The notes: generated by a model not told the origin, from the sequence alone. A DNA stretch of 64,000 bases from Aphodosoma sp045600865 (GCA_045600865.1 JAZRYS010000147.1:9505-73504), one strand, 5' to 3'; positions 15,662-24,905 are shown, counted from the first letter of the stretch. Made by a program: numbers and translations.

Positions 15662-16828
15662 ATGAATCTATTTTGGAAAAAGCTTTTCGGTAAGTTACAG
15701 TCAACCGAAAAGTATGAGGCTGAAAAGCGTCAGATGTTCACTGATTTCAACCGCTATGCTGCTGTACGTGAGTCTGATATAATGAAAGAGTATCTGGATC
15801 TCGAGAAGAGGATGCAGACCCCTGAGTTCGTTCACAACAAGCAGACATTCACAACAAAGAAGTACAAGGACACTGAGTACTACCGCGACATGCAGCAGTA
15901 CAGGAAGTTCGAAAAACGTGCGGCAAAACTCTCTGATCACGAGAAAAAAGAGTTCGAAGCACTCAAAGAGAAAGTAAATTCCAAGGAATTTCAGGAGATG
16001 AACCGCTTCTGGGCGAATCCAAAACGCTGGTTAGAGACCGAAGATGGCAAGGTTGAGACTCGTTTCAACGAACTCAAGAAAAACCCTGACATCGTATTCT
16101 TCTTCGGCTGTGACTACAAGAAACGTTTTGCCTTCATCGATAACTACGAGCAGATACTGAATGAACACTTCGAGTATCAGAAATTCTCTGATTCAAAGTG
16201 GAAACCTGGTTTCCACTACATGAGCGACCAGATGAAGGCTGTCCACTCATTCCTGAACGAGCGTCAGGCCAACAACAACGGCAAGAACGTGCTGATGAAC
16301 GGTCACCTGAACATCATCACCAAGCCAGAGAAAACTCAGGCAGCTTGCTGGCATCCTCGCCGTGGTTTCATCATGAATGACTATGAATACACTTCAGATG
16401 TGATAAATGGAAACGACGTCATCAACACCAACAAGGGACTCTTCCGTGCAAAAGTACGCTTCAACGGTTCGGAAGAAGTAAACCATGCCCTCTGGCTTGT
16501 AGGTGCACACAAGACACCACACATCAACATCGTGAAATACGACAGAGGCAAGATTGAAGTAGGTATCTACTATGGTTCAGGCCAGAACATACAGTATGCA
16601 CACGAGACTATCAAAGGCATCAAGCCTGGCGAGTGGTGGTACTATGAAGTGGCATGGAACAATGACGAGCTGATTTGGTACATCAATAACCTTGAAGTGT
16701 TCCGCACTTCGGTATGTGTTCCTAACGAGAATCTCTATCCTGTGTTCAACTCATTCATCCCAGAGAACCGCAAGGGTGGTGAGGCTACATTTGAAGTAGA
16801 GTTCTTCCATGTATTCAAAATGAAATAA
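15662..16828 (+). CDS. GH16-fold protein lacking catalytic acids; cytoplasmic
   Basis: 388 residues without signal peptide. The first ~150 are charged and helical (coiled-coil-like, many K/E). The C-terminal ~190 look like a laminarinase-type jelly roll: GLFRAKVRFNG, HALWLVG, then HINIVKY at 287-293, and IWYINNLEVFR at ~338. In active GH16 enzymes the segment after the WxAxWL strand reads ExDxxE. Here the three acids are replaced by His287, Asn289 and Lys292. I infer a pseudoenzyme, perhaps a glycan-binding or structural protein, that stays in the cytoplasm. The DAHP synthase gene starts 2 bases after its stop. Confidence 0.65.
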   Translation: MNLFWKKLFGKLQSTEKYEAEKRQMFTDFNRYAAVRESDIMKEYLDLEKRMQTPEFVHNKQTFTTKKYKDTEYYRDMQQYRKFEKRAAKLSDHEKKEFEALKEKVNSKEFQEMNRFWANPKRWLETEDGKVETRFNELKKNPDIVFFFGCDYKKRFAFIDNYEQILNEHFEYQKFSDSKWKPGFHYMSDQMKAVHSFLNERQANNNGKNVLMNGHLNIITKPEKTQAACWHPRRGFIMNDYEYTSDVINGNDVINTNKGLFRAKVRFNGSEEVNHALWLVGAHKTPHINIVKYDRGKIEVGIYYGSGQNIQYAHETIKGIKPGEWWYYEVAWNNDELIWYINNLEVFRTSVCVPNENLYPVFNSFIPENRKGGEATFEVEFFHVFKMK

Positions 16829-16830
16829 TC

Positions 16831-17589
16831 ATGCAGGATTTCAACAGTAGCAATACTGTTGTCATTGCAGGACCTTGTGCGGTTGAGTCGATAGAGCAGA
16901 TGGAAACAGTCTGCGAGACCCTCAAATCCACTGGTGTAAGATATTTGAGGGGAGGGTGCTTCAAACCACGCACCTCCCCTCATACTTTCAGAGGACTCGG
17001 CAAAGAAGGCCTGGAAATCATGGCGTCAATGCGTGAACGCTATGGCCTGAAAATTGTCACCGAGGTGAGGGACACCAAGCACTTGGACCTCGTGGCACAG
17101 TATGCCGACATAGTGCAGGTAGGGGCGAAGAGCATGTATGACAATGACCTGTTGCTGGCTTGCGGAGAGTTAAAAAAACCTATAGTGCTTAAACGAAACT
17201 TTGCCGCCACAGTCAAAGAGTTAGTAAGTGCAGCAGAATTCATCACAATGCAGGGAAACGACCAAGTGATACTTTGCGAAAGAGGTATCCGCTCGTTTGA
17301 GAACAACACCCGTTTCACTCTTGACCTCTGCGGAGTTGCCTGGCTGAAAAAGCATGCTGGTTTTCCTATAATAGTCGATCCGTCACACGCAATGGGCATT
17401 GCATACGGAATACCAGACCTGGCAAGAGCCAGCGTAGCAATGGGAATTGAAGGATTGATGCTGGAAATTCACCCAGAGCCGGAGAAAGCTCTCTCGGACG
17501 CAGCACAACAGCTGAACATGACAACATTCAGTGACTTGCATAATTCGCTGAAACCTATTGCAAAAGCAGTAAACAGAAACATAATATAA
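16831..17589 (+). CDS. 3-deoxy-7-phosphoheptulonate (DAHP) synthase, core-only
   Basis: 252 residues, a single TIM barrel. The motifs are GPCAVES (14-20), GGCFKPRTSPHTFRGLG (shown in part: FKPRTSP), VQVGAKSMYDNDLL, KRNFAATVKE, ILCERGIRSFE and VDPSHAMG. These fit type I-beta DAHP synthase, first step of the shikimate pathway from PEP and erythrose 4-phosphate. KdsA was considered, but the CERGIRSFE and PRTSP motifs favour DAHP synthase. There is no ACT or ferredoxin-like regulatory domain and no chorismate mutase fusion, so feedback control is not evident. Its place in an operon with outer-membrane proteins is odd. Confidence 0.85.
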   Translation: MQDFNSSNTVVIAGPCAVESIEQMETVCETLKSTGVRYLRGGCFKPRTSPHTFRGLGKEGLEIMASMRERYGLKIVTEVRDTKHLDLVAQYADIVQVGAKSMYDNDLLLACGELKKPIVLKRNFAATVKELVSAAEFITMQGNDQVILCERGIRSFENNTRFTLDLCGVAWLKKHAGFPIIVDPSHAMGIAYGIPDLARASVAMGIEGLMLEIHPEPEKALSDAAQQLNMTTFSDLHNSLKPIAKAVNRNII

Positions 17590-17596
17590 AACAATT

Positions 17597-18082
17597 ATGA
17601 GAAGAATATTATTCATAGCAGTGCTCGCATTGGTCAGCACAATCGCCCTCGCACAGATTCCTCAGGTTACACTGAAGGACATCAATGGCAACACCGTAAA
17701 CACGGCAGAACTTTCAAACGACGGAAAACCATTCGTCATCTCCTTCTTCGCCACATGGTGCAAGCCTTGCATGCGCGAACTTGACGCAATCAGCGAAGTT
17801 TATCAGGACTGGCAAGACGAGACTGGCATGGAAGTCATCATTGTCTCTATCGATGACGGCCAGAACGTGGCTAAGGTCAGACCATTGGTTGACTCGAAGG
17901 GCTGGGAGTATGAGGTTTTGCTGGATCCTAACGGCGACTTCAAGCGTGCAATGAATGTGCAGATGGTGCCTTCCCTCTTCATTCTCAATGCTGACGGCAC
18001 GGTGGTTGATTCACGCACCGGATATGCTGACGGTTCGGAGGAACACATTATAGAACTTATCCGCACTCTCATCAACAAGTAA
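17597..18082 (+). CDS. TlpA/ResA-type periplasmic thioredoxin
   Basis: 161 residues with a signal peptide (MRRILFIAVL.. to ALAQ, ~20). The thioredoxin fold carries FFATWCKPCMREL with the redox pair Cys55-Lys-Pro-Cys58, and the cis-Pro region is VQMVPSLFI. TlpA-like proteins reduce disulfides in the envelope. It begins 7 bases after the DAHP synthase gene and is followed by a DUF6029 protein and an Omp28-type protein with its own CxxC, which suggests a shared thiol-redox job in the envelope. Confidence 0.9.
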   Translation: MRRILFIAVLALVSTIALAQIPQVTLKDINGNTVNTAELSNDGKPFVISFFATWCKPCMRELDAISEVYQDWQDETGMEVIIVSIDDGQNVAKVRPLVDSKGWEYEVLLDPNGDFKRAMNVQMVPSLFILNADGTVVDSRTGYADGSEEHIIELIRTLINK

Positions 18083-18091
18083 ATTACATAT

Positions 18092-19828
18092 ATGAGAAAA
18101 GCAATCTTATTGCTGGCATTGCTCGCAGGAGCGATGTCAGCTTTTGCCGAAACTAAAGAGGCCAAAGAAACGATCGACGTCAAGGACGAGGGCAGCAAAG
18201 TGCAGTTACACGGTGCTTTTCAGACTGACATCCTTGTGCCACAGGTGGATAGTGCCATTGGTGCAACAGACTATGCAGGGCCTTTCCTTTCGAACACCTA
18301 CCTGAACCTTGGCCTTACAAGCGAGTATGTCAATGCCGGCGCAAGGCTTGAACTTATGCACAAACCATTGCCAGGCTTCGAAGACGGTTTCGCTGGAGGT
18401 GGCATCAAAGGCATTTATGTTTCTGGCGGCTACAAATATTTCAACATCACTCTTGGTGACATCTACGACCAGTTTGGCTCGGGCATGCTGCTCCGTGCAT
18501 ACGAAGAGAGGACATTAGGCGTTGACAATGCACTGCGTGGCGCACGATTGATACTGACGCCTTACAAAGGTATCACATTCAAAGCACTCGGCGGTATGCA
18601 GCGTCAGTACTTCAACTTCGACAAGACCAACGCTTTCGGCTTTGACTACAAGAAAGGTGCAGTGATGGGTACGAACATCGACTTCGACATCGAAGAGTGG
18701 GTGCCAAAGATGATGGAAAATGACTATCATCTGCGAATCGGCGGTGCCTACGTAAGCAAATACAACCCTGACGAAGTGGTGATTCCCAATCCTGAGTTCA
18801 ACTACAGACTGAACCTGCCATCGTTTGTCGGTGCAGGCGAAGTGCGTGCAAACTTCTCGCATGGCGGATGGAATGCCATGGTAGAATACGCATTCAAAGC
18901 CAATGACCCTACAGCACAGAACAACTATAGCTACAGGCCAGGTCAGGCATTGTTCATGTCACTATCCTACTCACAGAAAGGAATGAGCATCCTTGCACAG
19001 GTCAAGCGTTCCGAGAACATGTCTTTCCGCTCTGACCGTGGAGCAGGACGTACCGCAGGAAACATCAACAACATGCCGGCATTCGGCTACACACATACAT
19101 ACGCATGTGCATCAAACCTTCCATACGCCACTCAGGCAGACGGCGAATGGGCATTCCAGCTGGAACTGGCATACAAGTTCATGCCGAAGACTGCCATGGG
19201 CGGTAAATACGGTACTACATTCAAACTGCACGGTACATACGTGAGAGGTCTTGACGAAAAGCCAGTTGACCCAGTCTATGGCTCATTGTGGGGAACAGAC
19301 GTCTGCACAACAACATTCTTCGGCATTGGCGAGGAGTATTACCTTGATGCACATCTGGAGTTCAACAAGAAATTCACAAAGAACTTCAAGATGATTGCAA
19401 TGTACATGTACCAGCGTTACAATCAGGAAGTCATCCGTGGTCACGGAGAGTTTCTGCAGGCTCATACTATCGTTACTGACTTCCACATCAAATGTCACAA
19501 GAACGTGAACATGCGTATTGAGGCACAATATCAATACACCACTCAATCGAAAGAAGATTATGATGCTTACGGACAGGATTACGGACAGAGCGTGTTCGGA
19601 CTTGTTGAACTCTCGCTCTTCCGCGACTTCATGATTGAGGCATCAGACCACTACTACTTCCGCAGCAACATAAACTATTATAATGTAACATTTGCCTACA
19701 CCCATGGTGCTCACCGCGTGCAGTTGGCATACGTAAGGTCGAAAGAGGGTTACAACTGTTCAGGTGGCGTATGTCGCCAGATTCCTGCACAGAGAGGTCT
19801 GACAGTAGGTTATTCAGTTCAATTCTAA
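18092..19828 (+). CDS. DUF6029 family outer-membrane protein
   Basis: 578 residues with a signal peptide (to ~20, SAFAE). The body is a series of amphipathic strands (VQLHGAFQTDILVPQ, GARLELMHKPLPG, GIYVSGGYKYFNITLGD in part) and ends in VGYSVQF, with a terminal Phe as in outer-membrane barrels. I recognise it as the DUF6029 type of Bacteroidota, whose function is not known to me. It lies 9 bases after the TlpA gene and 12 before the Omp28-like gene, so it is part of the same transcript. Confidence 0.78.
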   Translation: MRKAILLLALLAGAMSAFAETKEAKETIDVKDEGSKVQLHGAFQTDILVPQVDSAIGATDYAGPFLSNTYLNLGLTSEYVNAGARLELMHKPLPGFEDGFAGGGIKGIYVSGGYKYFNITLGDIYDQFGSGMLLRAYEERTLGVDNALRGARLILTPYKGITFKALGGMQRQYFNFDKTNAFGFDYKKGAVMGTNIDFDIEEWVPKMMENDYHLRIGGAYVSKYNPDEVVIPNPEFNYRLNLPSFVGAGEVRANFSHGGWNAMVEYAFKANDPTAQNNYSYRPGQALFMSLSYSQKGMSILAQVKRSENMSFRSDRGAGRTAGNINNMPAFGYTHTYACASNLPYATQADGEWAFQLELAYKFMPKTAMGGKYGTTFKLHGTYVRGLDEKPVDPVYGSLWGTDVCTTTFFGIGEEYYLDAHLEFNKKFTKNFKMIAMYMYQRYNQEVIRGHGEFLQAHTIVTDFHIKCHKNVNMRIEAQYQYTTQSKEDYDAYGQDYGQSVFGLVELSLFRDFMIEASDHYYFRSNINYYNVTFAYTHGAHRVQLAYVRSKEGYNCSGGVCRQIPAQRGLTVGYSVQF

Positions 19829-19840
19829 TGCCGTAAGATT

Positions 19841-21052
19841 ATGAAAAAGATATTATTATTCGTTCTTGTACTGGTCGGTTTTATTTCTTGCAACGTCATA
19901 AAACCAGAAGACAGATATATAGAAATACAGGGACCAGAAGAGGGAGAACGAAACGTACTCCTCATTGATTTCACAGGGTGGCAGTGTGTAAACTGCCCAG
20001 AGGCAGCAAAAGTGGCCAATGGTTTAGTGTCCCGCTATGGCAGTCACGTAATCGTTGTCTCGATGCACCCAGAAGGCATCTCGTTCACAGAACCAGGTGC
20101 TGATGGTCCGAAATTCGCCACACAAGAGGCCATGGATTACCTGAAATCTTTCGGGGGTTCAAATGCTCTTCCTGTTGGCGTTATCGACGGCCTGCAGTAT
20201 GACGGTTCTTATTTCGTGAATTACCAGCAGTGGGCAGGTGCAGTTACAGACCGACTTGCGGTAGATGTTGAATATTCCATGGAGATGAAAGCAACAACCA
20301 GCACATGTTCGGTAACTCTGAACAAGAAAGGTTCAAGCGACAGGAATGTCAATGTCGTGATGTGGCTGCTGGAAGACAGCATCATCGCCCCACAACTGAA
20401 TAAAGAAGGCCGTGACAATGAATATGCACATCGTCATGTGTTCCGCAAATGCCTGAACGGCACTGACATCTGGGGTGAGACAGCAGAGTTTGAATATGGC
20501 GAGGCTTACTTAACAGCCTCATACAAACTGCCAGAACTGGAAGGCCAGAACTTCGTCATAGTTGCAGTGGCTTTTGATGCAGAGACTCACGAGGTACTGC
20601 AGGCTGAAGAGGTTGAACTCAAACAGTCAGGCAAAGGTTCGTTCGACGTCGTCTATGAAGAAGAGAAACTGAAAGATGGAGATACCATAGATATTTACAA
20701 GGTGAACTACGACACCTACGAACTGGAATTTGATGGATATTTCAACAGTCTCTATGCCGAGGAGCACGAATTCTCCATCATCGAAAACAGGCACTTTGAC
20801 TACGAAATATACAGTGTAACCATGTGCGTATTCGGCAATTGCCGCTCTGACGATCCTGATAGTCCTGGAGTCTGGGGTCCTTTCAACTTCGATGGACTCT
20901 CGGAAAACGATTTCCAGTCGCATGTGGCCATTCCTGTTGAAAAACTTGATGAAGAAATTACCCTTGAAACAGATTATACTTTCACAGATGGCGTGACAAG
21001 TAAGACAATCAGGGTGAGATTCCATTATGTTCCAGAAGAGACTACAGAGTAA
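19841..21052 (+). CDS. Omp28-related thioredoxin-fold lipoprotein
   Basis: 403 residues. The signal peptide ends in lipobox FISC (Cys17). Residues ~36-160 form a thioredoxin-like domain with DFTGWQCVNCPEA (Cys49-Val-Asn-Cys52), as in Omp28 proteins first described in Porphyromonas. A beta-rich C-terminal half follows (~150-403). It is probably lipid-anchored at the outer membrane. The last 26 bases overlap the start of the TonB-dependent receptor gene. The Cys pair together with the upstream TlpA suggests electron or disulfide transfer across the envelope; this is inference. Confidence 0.82.
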   Translation: MKKILLFVLVLVGFISCNVIKPEDRYIEIQGPEEGERNVLLIDFTGWQCVNCPEAAKVANGLVSRYGSHVIVVSMHPEGISFTEPGADGPKFATQEAMDYLKSFGGSNALPVGVIDGLQYDGSYFVNYQQWAGAVTDRLAVDVEYSMEMKATTSTCSVTLNKKGSSDRNVNVVMWLLEDSIIAPQLNKEGRDNEYAHRHVFRKCLNGTDIWGETAEFEYGEAYLTASYKLPELEGQNFVIVAVAFDAETHEVLQAEEVELKQSGKGSFDVVYEEEKLKDGDTIDIYKVNYDTYELEFDGYFNSLYAEEHEFSIIENRHFDYEIYSVTMCVFGNCRSDDPDSPGVWGPFNFDGLSENDFQSHVAIPVEKLDEEITLETDYTFTDGVTSKTIRVRFHYVPEETTE

Positions 21053-23393
21053 ACAAAAGATACTACTGTTAGCAATACTGCTAATACCCTTCTCTCTTGC
21101 GGCACAGAAGCACACTGTAAGCGGCTATGTGCTGGACTCTGCCTCGCACGAAACACTAATTGGAGCAACGGTATATGACACTTTATCTGGTATCGGGACA
21201 GTGTCGAACCAACATGGATTTTATACCTTAGTACTGCCTGAAGGTCAGGCGGTACTGAGGTATTCTTTTGCTGGTTATCCCCATACATACGTCACTGTTG
21301 ACGTGATGCAAGACACGTCAATCAATGTCGCTTTTCAGGAGCTGATGCTCGAAGAAGTCACCGTTGTAGCCAAAAGTTCGGCAACAGAAGTCGGTTCAAC
21401 GCAGATGTCGGCAAATTACGTGCCTATTGCTGTCGTCAAGAAGATTCCTTCGATGGCAGGAGAACTGGACATTATCAAGGCTATACAATTGCTGCCAGGA
21501 GTACAATCCGGTTCTGAGGGTTCTACGGGACTTTATGTCAGGGGCGGAGGCCCGGATGAAAATCTTATTCTGCTGGACGGAATACCATTGTATAACATCA
21601 ATCACGCAATGGGAATGTTCTCTGTGTTCAATGCTGACGCAATCAAGAGTTTCACGTTATACAAGGGCAATTTCCCCGCACGTTTCGGAGGACGACTTTC
21701 AAGCGTTCTTGACGTTCGTCAGAAAGACGGCAATGCTCAATCGTATCATGGAACAGTATCTGTAGGACTTCTTGCTGCCAAGGTAAGTGTTGAAGGGCCG
21801 ATATGGAAAGAACATACAACATTCAACGTTTCTTTCCGCCGTTCGTATTTCGACATACTGGCTCAACCAATCATAGCAGCATATACTGCTTCGGAAGGCA
21901 CCCCAGCAACAGGAGGCTATTATTTCTATGACATAAACGCAAGGATTTCTCACAAATTCTCAGACAAAGACCGGCTCTCGGCTTCATTCTTCATGGATGA
22001 TGATGGCATTTACGCCTCCTTCAAAGATAAATATGAATACGCCGGTTCACGAGAAGAAGATAAAATGAGGGCAGACTGGCGTTGGGGGAACATAGTTGGT
22101 TCGCTCAATTGGCTGCACGTATATACTCCAAAGATTTTCTCTGAAATGACCGTTGCATACTCACAGTATCAGTACGTCTTGAAAATGAACGAGAGCACAG
22201 ACGAGAAAGGCATTAAAAGCGAATTTGACATGGGATTTAAGTCAAGAATATCCGACGTCACATTCAAATACGACTTCGACTACAAGCCTCATCACGCACA
22301 CAACATGAAATTCGGAGCAGAATACGTATATCACTACTTCAAGCCATCAATCATGTCTGCATATAACATTGAGGCAGATGTAGTGAATTACAACATGGAT
22401 ACGACATTCGGCAACAAGCCGATACACAACCATGAAGCAGCTTTGTATTTCGAAGATGATTGGTCCATTCATGAACGCTTCAAGCTTAATTTAGGATTGC
22501 GAGGGTCGCTCTATTGTACTAAAAGCAAAGTCTATCCAAACATTGAACCACGAGCAGGACTTAGAATATTGATGACTAACGATTTCTCGTTCAAAGCATC
22601 ATATTCGTATATGACACAGTACGTTCATCTGCTTTCTTCAAGCAACGTGACATTGCCTACTGACCTATGGGTGCCTGTAACAGACAATATCCCGCCAATG
22701 AAATGTCACCAGGTGGCAGGAGGCTTCTTCTATAATGTCTTAGGCTATTTCGACATCTCCATTGAGGGCTATTACAAAAAGATGGCTAATGTGCTGGAGT
22801 ATAAAGATGGTGCCACATACGTGTCAATCAACGGAGACTGGGAAGATAAAGTCTGCGTGGGAGATGGCTACAGTTACGGAATAGAGGTGCTGCTGCAAAG
22901 AAGCGTTGGAAAATTTACAGGCTGGATAGGTTATACCTGGAGCAGGTCTATACGGAAATTCAACCGCGAAGGAATGGTGATCAACGAAGGAAAAGAATTT
23001 CCTGCAAAATACGACCGTCAGCACGACTTGTCAATATCTTTGCAATATTCTCCTGTCAAACTGGTTGATTTGGGATTGACTTTCATTTATGGCACAGGAA
23101 CTTGTGGCTCTATTGCCATCCAGCAATCGCCAGACGGAATACCATTGCTTACTTCTCGCAATAATTTCCGTATGCCAGACTACCACAGAATGGATTTTGC
23201 AGCCAATTTCCATTTTGACCGTAAACCGAAAAAAGACGGCACACCGCGCAAAGGCGAACACCAATTGAACATCAATATATATAACCTGTACAACCACAAG
23301 AACCCATATATGGTATATGTTGAGGACAGCAAACTAATGCAGCTGTCGATATTCCCTATTATGCCATCAATAGGATATACGTTTAAGTTCTGA
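21027..23393 (+). CDS. TonB-dependent receptor with carboxypeptidase-like N-domain
   Basis: 788 residues. Signal peptide ~1-26 (ending SLAAQ). A CarboxypepD-regulatory-like domain follows (~28-108, VSGYVLDSASHETLIGATV), then a plug (~125-235: IKAIQLLPGVQSG, LYVRGGGPDENLILLDGIPLYN in part, FPARFGGRLSSVLDV), then a 22-strand-type barrel ending IGYTFKF. It is an energised outer-membrane transporter; the substrate is unknown. It overlaps the Omp28 gene and is followed 2 bases later by a DUF4249 lipoprotein, which is a common partner arrangement resembling SusC/SusD. Confidence 0.93.
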   Translation: MFQKRLQSKQKILLLAILLIPFSLAAQKHTVSGYVLDSASHETLIGATVYDTLSGIGTVSNQHGFYTLVLPEGQAVLRYSFAGYPHTYVTVDVMQDTSINVAFQELMLEEVTVVAKSSATEVGSTQMSANYVPIAVVKKIPSMAGELDIIKAIQLLPGVQSGSEGSTGLYVRGGGPDENLILLDGIPLYNINHAMGMFSVFNADAIKSFTLYKGNFPARFGGRLSSVLDVRQKDGNAQSYHGTVSVGLLAAKVSVEGPIWKEHTTFNVSFRRSYFDILAQPIIAAYTASEGTPATGGYYFYDINARISHKFSDKDRLSASFFMDDDGIYASFKDKYEYAGSREEDKMRADWRWGNIVGSLNWLHVYTPKIFSEMTVAYSQYQYVLKMNESTDEKGIKSEFDMGFKSRISDVTFKYDFDYKPHHAHNMKFGAEYVYHYFKPSIMSAYNIEADVVNYNMDTTFGNKPIHNHEAALYFEDDWSIHERFKLNLGLRGSLYCTKSKVYPNIEPRAGLRILMTNDFSFKASYSYMTQYVHLLSSSNVTLPTDLWVPVTDNIPPMKCHQVAGGFFYNVLGYFDISIEGYYKKMANVLEYKDGATYVSINGDWEDKVCVGDGYSYGIEVLLQRSVGKFTGWIGYTWSRSIRKFNREGMVINEGKEFPAKYDRQHDLSISLQYSPVKLVDLGLTFIYGTGTCGSIAIQQSPDGIPLLTSRNNFRMPDYHRMDFAANFHFDRKPKKDGTPRKGEHQLNINIYNLYNHKNPYMVYVEDSKLMQLSIFPIMPSIGYTFKF

Positions 23394-23395
23394 AC

Positions 23396-24409
23396 ATGAA
23401 AAAATTATTGATGATATTGACGACCGGCGTACTGCTCATAGGATGCAGAACTGAACTGGATTATAAAGACCCAGATGCAGAACCTATGCTGTATGTCTAT
23501 GCTTTGTTCGACAATGACACATTGAATTACGTATTTGTTGGCCAGACATCATTCTTTCTTGATGAACCGACGATTCAATGCTTTGATGACGCAGAAGTGT
23601 CAATACGGGTTAACAATGGTGAGGCAATGAAACTGACTTACGATAGAGATTCCTCACTATACGTATTTGATAAGCATCTGAGTACAGGAGACACCTTGCG
23701 CCTGACAGTCAATCATCCAAGACTTGGCTCGGCAGAAGCAGTTGCCGTTGTTCCGCCAGAAGTCGTTATGACAATAAAAGACGTAAGGTATTTTGTTGAA
23801 GGAGAAGAACTCAACAATTATGCAATCATTGAATTCTCCACAAACGACCGCGACTTAATCAACAACTATTATTTCTATTTGGAGCCAATCCTTGAAATGA
23901 GAGTGTTCAGCGAAGTGTATGACGAAGAGCACTGGAATCCTGAGACATGGAAATACGATAAAGACTGGAACACTGAATGGTATAATAGTTACTATTACTA
24001 CCCTGCAGGACTGCCAATAGCAGCAGAAGAAACGACAACAGATTATGTTGACGTCTGGGAATTGATGATTAATGACGTTCTGGATGTAAGAAAGTTTGAC
24101 ATGAAAGAGAACGTGGTGGAGTGTAAAATGGAGTTTTATGAAGGTCCCCTTGAACTATATGATTCTATTGAGTATGTCATCTTTCATTCAGACATTACCA
24201 TTTGCTCGCCAGAATATGTGGCGTACATAGAACAATGTGACAAAGCAAATAGTGAGTCAATCAATCCTTTTGTAGAACCAACACAGGTTGTGGGCAACGT
24301 GAAGCCTTTGGAAGACAAACCTGCCTTCGGCTTTTTTGCAATCAACCGAAAATATAGAGCATCAAAATATACTGGTTTTCCTTTTTCAGTCACCACAAAT
24401 GTCCATTAG
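23396..24409 (+). CDS. DUF4249 lipoprotein, partner of the TonB receptor
   Basis: 337 residues with lipobox LLIGC (Cys17). The N-terminal ~110 residues are a beta-sandwich (MLYVYALFDNDTLNYVFVGQ in part; AEVSIRVNNGEAM; LSTGDTLRLTVNHP) as in DUF4249. Such proteins are usually encoded next to a TonB-dependent receptor and sit at the outer membrane. Two bases separate it from that receptor here. It is the last gene of the seven-gene operon. Confidence 0.85.
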   Translation: MKKLLMILTTGVLLIGCRTELDYKDPDAEPMLYVYALFDNDTLNYVFVGQTSFFLDEPTIQCFDDAEVSIRVNNGEAMKLTYDRDSSLYVFDKHLSTGDTLRLTVNHPRLGSAEAVAVVPPEVVMTIKDVRYFVEGEELNNYAIIEFSTNDRDLINNYYFYLEPILEMRVFSEVYDEEHWNPETWKYDKDWNTEWYNSYYYYPAGLPIAAEETTTDYVDVWELMINDVLDVRKFDMKENVVECKMEFYEGPLELYDSIEYVIFHSDITICSPEYVAYIEQCDKANSESINPFVEPTQVVGNVKPLEDKPAFGFFAINRKYRASKYTGFPFSVTTNVH

Positions 24410-24690
24410 TCCGTTTTTTGTTACAGTTTTATATTTGCATAACACCTGTCAACAAACCCAGGCATTCATAGATGGTTTCAAAAATTGTCGTGGTTCCGTC
24501 GCTCCTTCGTCATGCCTTTGCTGATCCTTTGCTATGCCTCCGCTCTTTAACGGAGAAATAGCGGACAATTAGCGGAGAAACGACGGAGCATCAAAAAAGG
24601 CATTTCGGACCATTTCTCCGTTCGCAAGATGCCCTTGTCCCTAAAAAAACAGAGAGAGCCAAGGCAAATAACCTCGACTCTATCGTTTTT
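24410..24690. other. Intergenic stretch holding a dispersed repeat element
   Basis: No credible gene. From ~24,490 to 24,634 it carries short motifs (CCTTTGCT, CCTCCGCT) that turn into their rough complements (AGCGGAG, ACGACGGAG). A 43-base block ending CCGTTCGC recurs at 39796-39838. Confidence 0.6.
24583..24625 (+). repeat. Dispersed intergenic element, copy A core
   Basis: Ungapped alignment with 39796-39838 gives 33 of 43 identical bases: ACGGAG, TCAAAAA, a GG, ATTTC and the final CCGTTCGC are kept. Upstream of both copies lie GGAG/GGAC motifs at 8-13 base spacing. Confidence 0.7.
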
Positions 24691-24693
24691 TTG

Positions 24694-24768
24694 GGTGGAA
24701 GATGGGACTCGAACCCACGACCCTCGGAACCACAATCCGATGCTCTAACCAACTGAGCTACGTCCACC
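24694..24768 (-). tRNA. tRNA-His (GTG)
   Basis: The minus strand folds into a cloverleaf: acceptor GTGGACG/CTTCCAC, D arm GCTC..GAGC, anticodon stem TCGGA/TCCGA with loop TTGTGGT (anticodon GTG), and T arm GTGGG TTCGAGT CCCAT (a G-T pair at its end). An encoded extra 5' G faces C73, the identity element of tRNA-His. Position 6:67 is a C-T mismatch. CCA is not encoded. A promoter box lies at 24805-24812. Confidence 0.95.
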
Positions 24769-24804
24769 ATATACGCCATGAGAGTTACCTCTCAAAAGCG
24801 GGTG

Positions 24805-24812
24805 CAAAGGTA
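24805..24812 (-). promoter_or_regulatory. -7 promoter box TACCTTTG (tRNA-His)
   Basis: CAAAGGTA on the plus strand, 37 bases upstream of the tRNA 5' end. Confidence 0.7.
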
Positions 24813-24905
24813 CGACATTTTTCTGACGTGACCAAACATTTTTGCAAAAATTTTTCAAGGGGAAAACTTTATTGGAAAACCTTTGGTGGAATGGCAGAAT
24901 ATATT

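Noticed and set aside
16831..17589. KdsA (KDO-8-phosphate synthase) as the identity of this gene
   Set aside because: The PRTSP, CERGIRSFE and VDPSHA motifs together fit type I-beta DAHP synthase better.
24336..24524. Small plus-strand frame after the DUF4249 gene
   Set aside because: It begins inside the DUF4249 gene, ends in the repeat element and has no recognisable features.
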